The notes under the pieces: generated by a model | Databases searched by the model: none | What the model was told of the DNA's origin: nothing | Seen by the model: only the letters and a program-made list of their open reading frames with translations | Program-made: the position numbers and the translations under genes | Shown here: positions 12,510 to 23,514 of the stretch, one piece after another | Numbering within the stretch: position 1 is the first letter of the stretch | Layout of the letters: each line of letters begins with the position of its first letter | Origin: Chalciporus piperatus | Lineage: Eukaryota; Basidiomycota; Agaricomycetes; Boletales; Boletaceae | NCBI GenBank assembly: GCA_038093975.1 | Contig: JBBPTG010000010.1 | Coordinates: forward strand, 62,001-126,000 | Direction of reading: 5' to 3' | Length of the DNA: 64,000 nucleotides

Positions 12510-15332
12510 ATGGCATTTGCCAATGCAGGCCACCGTGGAAATCAGAAAGTTCTCCAATCTCGTACAGGTGCTTCGACAACTAGGAGTGTCATCTCAACCT
12601 GTAGGTCGTCCTCGCCCCGGACGCTACTAGTAACGATGTATATGAGGTCAACCATCATCCGCATCCCAAGGAACACACGGTCTGCAGCTACAGCCGCCAA
12701 AGCACAGGTAACTATCACCAGCTGTCGCCGCTACAAGAAATTCACGAATCAGCCATCTCCAAGGCAGGTTTTCCGGTCAGAAGCAAGCAGTGCTTCTGAC
12801 CCCAGGGCTGTCCGACCTACTCTCATTTCCCGCAAGTCTCAGATACAGCTCAACAACCGTGGTCCCTTCCCTCCCAATGCCTCCAATCCTGGACTCACCT
12901 TGACCAGAGCTTCTCGCCTGCGAGACAGAGACAAGCAAAGATGGGGAAATCCAATGTTTAAGACCAAGCACGTTCGGACAGATCTCTATATCCCTACGAC
13001 TGTTTCTGTCAGGGAGCTGGCCAACCTCTTGAACGTCCGCTTGGGTATGGATATCTTCCTCTGCCTGCCCGTCCACAATGATCCGATGTTTTCTTTCTCT
13101 TAAAGGTACACTTCAACGCAAAATGGAACAAGTGGGGATGTATGAACAATCTGAATATGATTATGGTTGGTCTTCTTTACTTTGTAATTCATCACGAGAA
13201 TGATTTGGCCCCATAGTTTTGACCGCCGACTATGCCGCTTTACTTGTACAGGAATTCGGCCGGAATCCGATCATTAACGACGAAGCTGCATTCGACCTGC
13301 ACGCACCGTATGTCTTTTTCTGCTTGTTCCCTTTCTTTCATTCTGAGCTTCCACTCTCCTTCGTACTTTCATTTCGTTTGACATTTCCGTCGGCGATCTT
13401 TCATAGACCACCCCACCCAAACCCTCAAGTTCTTCCTCCCCGCTCCCCCATTGTTGCCATAATGGGACATGTCGATCACGGAAAAACTACCCTTCTCGAC
13501 AATCTTCGCTCATCCGCTGTTGCAGCCTCCGAAGCTGGTGGGATCACGCAGCACATTGGTGCTTTCTCTGTTCCTGTGCAGACGAGCGGTGACTTTTCAT
13601 CGACGTCAAAGGAGGATGAGCGTCTGATCACGTTTCTCGACACTCCGGGACATGCTGCCTTCTCTGCCATGCGCGCACGGGGGGCTTCCGTCACTGACAT
13701 CGTCGTCCTGGTGATTGCTGCTGATGATGGTATCATGCCGCAGACATTGGAAGTCATCGAGCTCGTCAATCGTGAGAAGGAAGCAGGTAGAATCGGAATG
13801 GTTGTTGCAATCAATAAAGTCGATAAACCTGAAGCCGATGTGGTAGGTGTTTTCTTCCCAGCCCCGCCGTCTGTGCAGACCCCATGCCCATCGTCTCTCA
13901 CCTGTAGGATCAAACCAAACTTGCACTCTTTTCCGGCGGCGTCCCGCTAGAAGAGTATGGGGGCGATGTTCCTTGCGTCGCCGTCTCTGGCCTCATTGGA
14001 ACCGGGTTGCCAGAGCTCGTGGAAACTCTCTCGTTAGTAGCTGATGTCATGGACCTTCGCGCAGAACACGACTGTTCCCCCGTTGGATATGTCCTTGAAT
14101 CACGGATACTGAAAGGATTTGGGCAAGCACATTTACTCTATCTCGCATATTTTGATAAACGTGCTTACGCATGCTCACAGCCCTGTTGCAACCGTTCTTA
14201 TGACTCGTGGTACACTCAGATCTGGAATACCTCTTCTTGCGGGAACGTCTCAGTGTGCGATTCGTCGCCTTCTGTCACCCTCCTTACAACCCGTGACCTC
14301 AGCTGGACCTGGTACCCCTGTTCTCGTCACTGGTTGGAAGTCCCTGCCCGCCGCGGGTGACGAGGTTCTATCGGGCAGCGAGGCGGATACCAAGAAGGCA
14401 TGTATAAATCGAGAGCGCCGACGAGCCCTGCAGGACGTCCTTGGTGATGTCGAGGCAATAAATGCTGCACGACAGGCAGACAAAGAAAGAGAGAAGGAGG
14501 ACAGAGAGAAGGAAGCTGCTTTGAGGGGGAAGAACAGGTACCGTTTATCACCGACAGTGGGCGAAGAGAGTTCCGTTCCAGATGCTCTCAAAAAGAAGTT
14601 TCTCCGAGTTGTTGTGAAGGGCGATGTCAGCGGGAGTGTAGAGGCGCTCGTTGGTGCAATCGAGGGTATTGGGAATAACCTCGCTGGTGTCAAAGTCGTC
14701 TCCACTGCCGTGGGAGATGTTAATGACTCAGATGTTATGATGGCCAAAGCTTCGGATGGTATGCTGCCTCTGAATCTTCTATGCATACTCTCACCTTATG
14801 TTACCATCTTTTGCAGCTATGGTTATCGCATTTTCCGTTCGCGTATCACGGGCCATCCGAGCTTCAGCTTCACAGAACGATGTCCCAATCTACACCTCCG
14901 AAATCATATACCGAGTCATGGACGACGTTCGGGATCGTGTCACCTCTCTCCTACCATGCACTTACGAGACCAAGGTCACTGGCGAGGCGAATGTGCTTCA
15001 GCTATTTGACATACAAATCAAAGGAAACACCAAAAAGATTGCTGGGTGTAGAGTCATCAACGGGATTTTACAACGGTCCAGTTCGGTACGAGTAGTAAGG
15101 GGAGGTACAGTCGTGCATGAAGGTGGGCAGCATTTTACTTGTCGTAGATGTCTCAGATAGTCGGCCTGACGTGATTCTAGGCTCCGTGAATGCGTTGAAA
15201 CAGCTAAAGAAGGACGTGACTGAGGTTAGGAAAGGCTCTGAATGCGGTGTCAACCTTCAAGGCTTCGATGATCTCCAAGCAGGCGACTTGATACAGATGT
15301 TCCAGACGATAGAGCTACCAGGCGTCCTATAA
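12510..15332 (+). CDS. IFM1: Mitochondrial translation initiation factor 2 (GTPase)
   Basis: This GTPase places initiator tRNA on the mitochondrial small ribosomal subunit. The N-terminus is basic; in-frame Mets at 12510 and 12636 ([17 protein letters not shown], transit-like) are both possible. The IF2_N-like block [15 protein letters not shown] and [14 protein letters not shown] precede the G domain: [12 protein letters not shown] (G1), [10 protein letters not shown] (G2), [16 protein letters not shown] (G3), NKVDKPEAD (G4) and VSGLIGTGL (G5). After this come the domain II start ([15 protein letters not shown]), a Lys/Glu-rich helix ([20 protein letters not shown]), [35 protein letters not shown] and [16 protein letters not shown]. 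The end is [20 protein letters not shown]. All G motifs are intact. It ends 89 bp from the convergent CHORD gene. Confidence 0.92.
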
Positions 15333-15421
15333 TACTTATCCACAACTTAGCTATCATATCGTATCACACATTCCTAGATTTTCACGAGTCATACCCAATA
15401 TAGATTGCGATTCGAAAATGT

Positions 15422-16896
15422 TCATTTACAACTATGATTCTTGTTCTGTTCGTCGAATATGATCTCTTTTCCACCGATGGTACCAGTTCTGCCTCCAACC
15501 CCGAAGGTCAAACTGATGTTTCCAAGATCACGCGCTGTTTGCTCAAGGACAGTCCAGCTTCGGGTGTCCGACTTCTTCAGAATAACCTCGACTTTAGTCC
15601 CGAAAAACTTATAGGAAGACGCCTCAGGCTTAACCGAACCAAAGAGCTGGATTGTGCGCTTGAACCGCTTTTGAGCGGGCAAATACAGATCAAGATGAAG
15701 CTGTCAGCCCCGTAATGAATAAGACGATAAAACAGCATGAACCATTTCGCAAATGAAGTGCTAACCTGCGTCTCCTCAACTGTAACCTTGCTCCTTCCCT
15801 TGTCTGCCTGTTTTGCAAATACGGACACGTGCACCTCGTTCGGCGTCTGGTAATGATCGACACGGCACTCGGTGAGGAGCTGTTGGGTTTGGTGATGGCG
15901 TATCACAAAGGGATCAGATAACGGTCAGCGGCCCGATGACCACGTAATAAAAGTAGTGGTGCGCACCGGCTGTGGGGATGCACCCTCCTTCGGGACGAAA
16001 ACATGGCGGCCTTTCTTGCATCCTTCGATCTTGAGGAATTCTTCAAACTCGAGGACACGCCGTTTACAGCATAGGTAACCCTAAGAACGGGAAGAGATAC
16101 GGACCACGGTGTGCGGGGTGTGGAGCGACGTAAAGAACTGAGCGGCTCACCTTGCTTCCCTCGCGAAAGATGGGCTGGTGGGCACAGAGTTAGTTAGTTC
16201 GAATTGAGAAAATATAGGCACGGAAAATCGAGATCGATGGGGCAGGAAACTTGAAACGTACGGGTGCAGGGTGGTAGGTACAAACAGTGCCTTCGCCATC
16301 TCCGATACGGTTTTCGGCATCGCTCGAAAAAGCTACGCCGCAACCCTTACGTCTGCACTGAGTGCCAGGTGTAACGGACACACTCAAATCATCCTCCTCT
16401 TCTGATGGAGAGGGAATAACGGAATCAGTGGACGTTATCGGAGACACAGACGACTGCCAGTGCGTTGCTGGTGTCTGCGAAGGTGCCATGGAATAGATTT
16501 CCTTTCCTTCCTTTGATACCGTCATTGTGGGAGGCTCGATGACAGTGTGCTTCGGCATCTCAGGGATAACTTGCTGTACTGATGTGGTATGGGCGCCAAC
16601 CTCGCATCCCTTGTTCGATCGATGATCGTCAGCTGTGCATACGCCAGATAAGAGGACATACATACAGGCATTGTCATGAACTCGTCAAAGTCAAGAACAG
16701 GCTTGTTAATATTTGAGCAACATGACCATGACTTAAGCCCCTCGTGAAAGACCTGACAATGAAATACCATGAAATCGTTGATGATCGACAAGGCTGAGCA
16801 GCTTACTGGTGCTCCAGGGTGGAATGTACAACTGGTATCCGCGTTTTCTGCTAGGAGAAATTCTTTACCGCACCCTTTGTGCACACAGCGCAGCAT
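15422..16896 (-). CDS. CHORD and CS domain co-chaperone
   Basis: Proteins of this type (Chp-1/CHORDC1, related to plant Rar1) bind zinc through CHORD domains and partner with Hsp90 through the CS domain. The first CHORD starts at residue 1: CVHKGCGKEF, CTFHPGAP, then across an intron VFHEGLKSWSCCS and INKPVLDFDEFMTMPGC. A Ser/Thr-rich linker with VTPGTQ follows. The second CHORD is CRRKGCGVAF, GTVCTYHP, IFREGSKGYLCCK and VLEFEEFL. The CS domain reads CRVDHYQTPNEVHVSVFAKQ, LYLPAQKRFKRTIQLFG and VEVILKK, ending WTVLEQTARDLGNI. Cys/His spacing is conserved in both CHORDs. It has several short introns. The upstream side (about 16930-16955) contains a TACTATACTGTAC word. Confidence 0.9.
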
Positions 16897-18476
16897 ACTG
16901 TTCTAGAACTTGACAGTGGTACAACTTGAAAGCTTCACAAGTACTATACTGTACCCGAGGAACCCATTGTATTGGATGCTTATGTAATCGCTGGAATGTC
17001 ATTGAGATTACATTTCGTTAGAGAAAGAAGGCTCACTGAAGCATCCTAGTGGATGCGCTGTACCAGATAATCGAGGATGTAAATCCTCGGGAAAAAATTG
17101 GAAGGGCCAGCCCAAGGCTTTTGGTCCTTTTTCTGTACCCACACTCAGTCCAAAGGAGAAAGCTTTGTGGTTGGTAGTTTGCCTCAAACATGTCGGAAAT
17201 GCCATGAATTCTGCCCACTGCATTATGTGAATTTACTTACATACAACGATCCAAACCCCGTGGGACTGACCCGTGGGATAAATCAGCCAGATGGGGCATT
17301 CAATATTCAATGTCAAATACCGTAAACCACTGTTGTCAGCGCATGCTCTGCGTCAAGAGTAAGCAAGCTTGCGCAAGTGTCAGAAGTTTAACCCTTCAAA
17401 TTAGCCTAACCACCACCTGGGTGCTACTAATCGAGCTTGATTGAAATGCGGAATGTGTTACAGTTTGACATCGATCTCGGCACTGCGGTACGAGTCAGAT
17501 AGGTTACCGTCTCAGGTAGTGAAGGATGCTAGCTGACAAACCCAACTGGGTTGCTACTTCATCGAGAACGGAAACGGTGAAATGAACTTGCAAATGTGTT
17601 AGGATATTTTTCAACTGAAGAAGAAGGTAGACTGCCCTACGGACCTCACCTTCGAGACTGTATTGAGAAAGAATCCCAGACTCAGGGGTGAGATGCGAGT
17701 GGATCATCGGAAGTGCTCCAAGAATGTGAAGTAGTAATAGTGGAGTCATGGAAGCGTAGGTCGAGGTCATCACTAGCCAGAAATGAATATTAGCAAATCA
17801 TTTACAACGTCCTATTTACTTAGTCTTGCAGCTGTGAATTTGTACGCGGTGTTCTTAATTGAAGTTCCATACCGATGTTGTAGGCCATGATGGCCTTGGA
17901 AGAAAATTTGCAGAACCAGGGTGGTGAAACGTGAGCACCGATCACTCTTCGCACATGCGTGTACACAGACGCTGGATATTGGTGCAATTAACGATCATGC
18001 ATAATCTTGTTATATTACGGTGTACACCCACATGGAAAGGGCGGGGCAAGAATGGAGAATTTGTGCCCATTAAGGGTCCCTCGAGGCTGCAATGAAAGGC
18101 GTTGGCAAGGGAATTGACCTAAAATGTCGCAACCTGGAGACAAATGTCTATTCTCTGAATGTTGAAACGTTGATGTTCTCGTCTTTGGTTGGAAATCCAG
18201 CTTCTGCCAAGTGACTGAATTGCAAGCTGATGCGATTACATAAATGCTGCTGCACCTGCCAGTGCGGGGATTGAGCGCTTGAGCGCTGAGCAGCATCAAC
18301 CAAGCGTCCTGTCCGAGCAGGTTCAGCGTAGGATCTGAGCTTTCGTTGTAAATGCGCAAATCATATGCAAATTAGTATACCTCGCCCACCATTAACACGT
18401 TATGGAAGGTCATCTGGTGAGCATGGAGATTAGTATCCGGCAAGTAATGGGGGAATTCGCGTTCCATATCTATGTA
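16897..18476. other. Gene-poor stretch, no confident gene
   Basis: I find no family motif. A minus-strand frame at 17504-17773 contains a hydrophobic run (MTPLLLLHILGALPMIHSH). It can be extended by a GT-AG junction to an upstream ATG near 17889 (MAYNIVMTSTYASM), so a small membrane protein or a decayed gene is possible. Frames near 17008-17223 (minus) are open but unrecognised. The remainder looks like plain intergenic DNA. Confidence 0.35.
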
Positions 18477-19767
18477 TCAATCCAAACCTGGACCAAGTGC
18501 CTCCCACACCAGAAAACCCACACCCCATGGACCAACGCGAGCAAGTGTCCGAAGTGCGGAAGAGATCCGCCGATGAATGATGGACTCGAAAGGTGCACGT
18601 AATGTTGCTCCATGATCCTGATCACGAAAGAATGATATTACACCATCTTCCTGGACTTTTCGCACCAGGACGGAGAATGATGAGCCAGGGTTGCCTGGGC
18701 GAGATGCATGGATTCTTTGGAGCTCGATGACACGACGAGCCACATCCCATGGTCTACAGACAGTCTCATAGGTCAACCCGGCGACTGCTCCACCACAGAC
18801 TAAGGTCACAGCATGAGCCAATCGGGGTAGCTGATAATTGTGGGAAGCCTCGCTTCCTGGCCCCAGGCCTTGAAGGGCATGGTGTGTACCGACCTTCACT
18901 CTAGTTGCAGCTTTTCGAGTCATCTCAAAAACGGTGAAGAAAGCTGCAAAACCTGAACGGCAGTCGATTCAGATGCGTAGTCACTCGATCGAACACACAT
19001 ACCACAGACATCCTTCCCGCAACTCCAACCCCAACCTGTCCATCCGCGTCCCGCCATTTCGCCCACTTCTTTCATCCAAAGCCTGAGCTGCCTAATATCT
19101 TTGATTTGATCGGATCTGTTTGCAACATACACTGGCTGTGTCCCTCGGAAGACTTCCTGCCAGGCATGAGACCACCCTCTCCCAGTTCCGCCCTCGATGA
19201 CAGATCTGACATTCTCCACAGGGGCAGCCACCAATGCTTGCATACCACCGGCGGCAGCGCCTGACAATGAAACCGCAAGGATCGAGTTAAGTTCAAACCG
19301 ATCCTCTAGATAGCCAGAGCATTTGGTGTATGTGGTCCAGAGCACAGCGCCTAACACTGCGTTTGCGAACATTGGCGGTATAAAATGTTTGGGTATTACT
19401 ATGAACTACCGAAGGGTAAGCACCATGATTTACATGCCTCGAGAAAGCAGCGGTTACTACACCTTGGTTCTTGATCAACGAAACGATATACTGGGGACTT
19501 AGTGTAGTCCCATGTTTGTGAGCATGTCCTCGGAGTGAGTGCCAGCCGCTGACTAGTTTGAGGATGGTTAGCGGACGGGTTACTCAAAGTACCAAGTTTA
19601 CCTTTGGAAGGTCGAAATAATCTGACTGGACGGGAGAAATATAGAGCAATGGCCCTTGTGGTTGTCCGAGCTAATGCTGCATATAGTGAGCTACTAGCCT
19701 GCTGGTCCTGACTTGAAAGGGTTGGAAGAGCTGTTGAATGACTCATGGATTGAGGTGACTTCGTCAC
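18477..19767 (-). CDS. Mitochondrial carrier-like membrane protein
   Basis: This looks like a basidiomycete member or relative of the mitochondrial carrier fold, but substrate and topology are unknown. Exons read in order ALARTTTRAIALYFSRPVRL; then, after an intron at about 19567-19612, SGWHSLRGHAHKHGTTLSP and YIVSLIKNQGVVTAAFSRHV. A junction near 19390 leads to IPKHFIPPMFANAVLGAVLW, TTYTKCSGYLEDRF, VSLSGAAAGGMQALVAAPVE and VRSVIEGG. A last exon follows with LVCGGAVAGLTYETVCRPWD and VARRVIELQRI. Gly-rich SGAAAGGMQALVAAPVENV and GGAVAGLTYETVCRPWDVAR resemble carrier repeats, whose usual PxDxxK/R signature is degraded to APVENVR and CRPWDVAR. The start at 19767 is the most likely. Confidence 0.65.
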
Positions 19768-20972
19768 TTATTGTCATGAGACGGGTACGACGAGCTTTCG
19801 GCGTTGATAACTGTGGCGAACGACCCGTTGGTTGAGGGAAAACTCGCTGGAATGGCTCCCTTCGTATACCGCCGGTATATGCCTGGGTGAGAATTTTACA
19901 GGTTACAACAAAGTTAGCTAAGCCTAAGTAGCATTGTACATTCCGAACATCTCCAAGTTGGTCAAGTCTAGAGACACGTATATTGCCTGATGGTTTCCCA
20001 ACACGCCGGGCCATCAGACAATTCACATCTTCAACTTGCGTTTGTCAGCAATGTTGGTTGAATCTGAGTCTAGCCCAACAGTCTCTGTTCCTCGGACTCG
20101 AGTGAGTGAGAACGACTGTCTTCTGCTCATCGAGAGTCTGGATTTGGGAGACCAGAGTGAGCGAGTCAGTAAATTTACATGTGTCTACTAATTCTCGCTA
20201 AAGACATCTTATTTGACTTAGCCGGCGCTCCCCAGGGGCTTACCTCCAAGGGTGTGTAAGTGTTCTTATATCGACTGCCCTTACTGAAGAGGTGAGCCAT
20301 GCTACCACTTCCCAGTTGTCACGCTGGCGCCTGTACTGATTGTATTGATCCCAATAAAATGACGTTGCACTCCCGGGGCACGAACCCTCGAGAAGGCGAA
20401 ACGCCCGTGATGACCCATGCACCCGAGTTCGTTTTGATCCCATGATCTCATCTACTTAGATCTCACACATGCAAGTCTAGAACTTGACGACGTCAAATTA
20501 TCGCTTCAGTTCCTCGCCCCAATTTAACTTATGCCTGTCTTTGTCGGCCCACGGAGGATCAATCATCAACAATCGGTTGTAAATACTTACGCGATCTAAG
20601 TACAGGTCCACACAGAGGGCGGACTTACATGCCGACTCCCCAAACCCTGGGAACTGACAACATGCACACCATAACAAAATTACATATTTGATACAGTACT
20701 TTCTTTGTGAAGTGAAGGTGAAACACCACAGGATGGGTATTGAAGCGGTCCGCGGCTACAAGCGAATAAATAATTACATGGCTGATGGGAGGCAGATCGA
20801 TACAGTGTGGGGGATGTGAAGTCCATGCAATGGCTCTAGCGAGTCTAAATGAGATCTAATGCAGATGATAAATGCGCCTGAATAACAACTCGACTTAGTT
20901 TACTTTTGAGACACTGGAGACACTGTTGGACGATGTCAGCGTAGGTTCGGGATCGGCAAATGCCCCGGCCGC
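19768..20972. other. Gene-poor stretch with a weak tRNA-derived repeat-like patch
   Basis: No coding exon is supported. On the minus strand, 20360-20410 reads TGGGTCATCACGGGC, then about 15 nt later GGGTTCGTGCCCC. These resemble tRNA A-box and B-box promoter words but are closer together than in a real tRNA, and no cloverleaf forms. This might be the head of an old SINE. Other short frames here lack motifs. Confidence 0.3.
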
Positions 20973-21768
20973 TTACGGCAGACTGCGGTGGCCTTCGCCT
21001 CCATCGACTGCAACGACGACGACTTGCGTTCCCTGCAAAATGTCAGAGACAGGAACAACACATATTAAAGAAAAATTTACATCACTGAGTCGGCTTGTGG
21101 ATTGCACAGTACCATATTTGATTTCGCCGGCGGCAGACCAGAAGAAAACTCGTGTGCCGTTCTAAGCTCGGTGTCAACATCGTCGCGAGGAGCGAAAGGG
21201 CGGCTTACGGGGAACGCGTTCATAGCCAAAATAGTAGGTCAGCAACAGCGTGTTTTGGAGGTCGTTGGGGACATTGGCCAGTGGGTTGCACTGTCCTTAT
21301 AAACCTTTGGAGGAGGTTCTATTCTCTCTCGATCTTGAGATTACTTCAACCTCCCTGCGGGTAGCAGTCGGTGATAGGAACTACTGAACGGGAGTGCCTA
21401 ATTGGTTCTTGCAGCCTGCATGATCTAGGTGATTTGGTGTGGAAATTTAGAAAGGTCGCTTATTGAGTTTGTGACGAACAGTTTCAACGACACATTGGTG
21501 GTCAGCGAGCAATAGCCGAGCTCCATTAATTCACGGACGGCTCGTTGCGCGACTGCCTGTGCATTCGAGATGCCTGGACATCAAATGCAACAATGTCGCA
21601 GTTGAGTTATGAAAATATATGAATTCGTGAAGGTCGAGGCAAAACGGCATCATCGAAGGGACGTAATAGTCCACCCCGCGATCATGAAATGACGCGTGGC
21701 AGACATACGACACGTTGCGCATCTTTCTGCCGGACCTGATCCTCGGCCTGGCCCCAGAGAGATTTCAT
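20973..21768 (-). CDS. Small six-exon gene of unknown function
   Basis: Exons read by eye: 21709-21768, 21480-21556, 21351-21415, 21209-21295, 21081-21161 and 20973-21032. They give about 143 residues: MKSLWGQAEDQVRQKDAQRV, AVAQRAVRELMELGYCSLTT, a middle part with VVPITDCYPQGG, CNPLANVPNDLQ, LLTYYFGYERVP, then NGTRVFFWSAAGEIKYGTVQ, and a last exon GTQVVVVAVDGG to the stop. Four junctions are GT-AG and phase-compatible. The junction 21209/21161 is one base out of phase: a run of four C at the donor would need to be three. That means a frameshifted gene, a sequence error or an unusual splice. The first intron (152 nt) is also longer than its neighbours. I do not know the family. The composition suggests a soluble beta-rich domain after a helical start. 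It is divergent from LST8, 267 bp away. Confidence 0.55.
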
Positions 21769-22035
21769 CTGAGCGGAGCTCTGAAAAACCAAATGAACGG
21801 AGCTCTCTGGGGATCTTGCAGTGAGGATCAAGTACATATGGTATGTGCAACTTTCCGAAGGAACGTGAGGCGGAAGCAAATCTCAAATGAAGCGGACAGA
21901 TTTAATTGACATGACAGCGATGCATGGGAAAATAGCGGAGCTCAAGTAAATAAATAATTATTCAGACCAGGTTGCACCCATAGTTCACCCCCTTGAGAAC
22001 CGTCATCTGACATCAACCAGCATCTGTGACGCAGT

Positions 22036-23514
22036 ATGTCGGTCATTTTGGTAACAGGCTCATACGATCATGAAATCAGGTTCTGGGAGGCCTGGAGTGG
22101 AATCTGCTCGCGCACCATTGCGCGGTCGGGAGAATCAGGCGTGAGCACCATCTTTCAGATCACACTGTAAATCAAGTCAACCCAGCGCTCATCATTAGCA
22201 AGTAAATCGTCTCGCTATCTCACCCGAGTAATTGTTTTTTTCTTTTATCCGAGAGCAAAGTTTCGTTCATGTTTATGCCTCCTAGCAAGCGTCTTTTGGC
22301 CGCGGCCATTCACAAGAAAGTGTACATTTACGAAATAGCTAGCACATCCTCCACTCCGGTTGGTGTCCCATCTATCTCCGTAGCCCATGCATTGAACTAT
22401 GCATCTGTAGCTAACTTGTCTCGATGCTCACACCATGAATGTTACTTCCGTTTCCTTCCATAGTGAAGGTAAATGGCTTGTGACTGGTAGTGAGGATGGT
22501 ACCATCAGAATCTGGGACCTCAGGTACTTGACCGTCACCGCGCTATTAATTCCTCTCTTTATCTTTTTCTCAGGAGTGCGCAAGTACATCGCACTTACGA
22601 TAATGGTGCCCCTGGTAGCTTCATCCATAAGATTGTTGCCTACAGATGAAGCTAACCCTTACATGCTTAGTGAACGATGTTTGCGTCCATCCCAACCAAG
22701 GGGAGCTCATCTCCTGCGATCAGGCTGGATGCATTAAACAGTGGGACCTGTCTGAAAATCTCTGTTCACATGAACTAGTTTGTCTATTTCGTGTCCATTT
22801 ACCTTGATTTCCTAACACGAAGCACCAGACACCTGCTGGTGACGTCCCTATCAGGTCGGTTAGTTTGGCTTCTGATGGATCCTGTTTGGTCGCTGGCAAT
22901 AATAAGGTATGACTCCCATCAGTGAGGTAGCGTTAACGCCCATCTTTTCGTTATCAGGGCAAATGCTATGTATGGAAGATTAACGAAGAGAAATCGGAAC
23001 TCCCAAGATATCAGGCCGTGACGAAGTTCAGCGCACATAAAAAGTATATAACTCGAGTTCTTCTTAGTCCTGACGTTAGGTAAGTCATATATCTGAGTTC
23101 CCCTTCTACGTAGATTTGGAGCTTATACGAGCACGAGGTATCTTGCCACATGCTCTGCGGATACTACGGTGAAGCTATGGTCTATCTCTCAGAATTATGA
23201 ATTTAGGCAAGAAAAGGTACTTCAAGGACACCAGCGATGGGTATGGGACTGTGCTTTTAGCGCGGACTCTGCGTATCTCGTGACAGGTGAGGAACCCTCA
23301 CGCGACTCTCACTGATTCTTGGTGTATATCTTCATAACAGCATCCTCGGATCACACTGCGCGACTCTGGGAGATGGCCTCGGGGGAGACCGTCCGACAGT
23401 ATAACGGGCATCACAAAGGTAAGTCGAGAATCGGTACTCCATGAACTTTTCATTGAAACCAATTCTATCGAACTAGCTGCTGTGTGTTGTGCGCTCCACG
23501 ACGGAGCAGGCTGA
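22036..23514 (+). CDS. LST8: Lst8, WD40 subunit of TOR complexes
   Basis: Lst8 binds the TOR kinase domain in TORC1 and TORC2. The start [20 protein letters not shown] and [11 protein letters not shown] is diagnostic. Repeats follow across many short introns: [162 protein letters not shown] repeat 6, [40 protein letters not shown] and the short end [16 protein letters not shown]. That makes seven WD blades and about the usual length. The whole frame is intact. The last exon is only about 38 nt. Confidence 0.92.

Noticed and set aside
20240..20443. tRNA gene candidate around the GGTTCG word
   Set aside because: No acceptor or anticodon stems can be formed, and spacing between the promoter words is too short.
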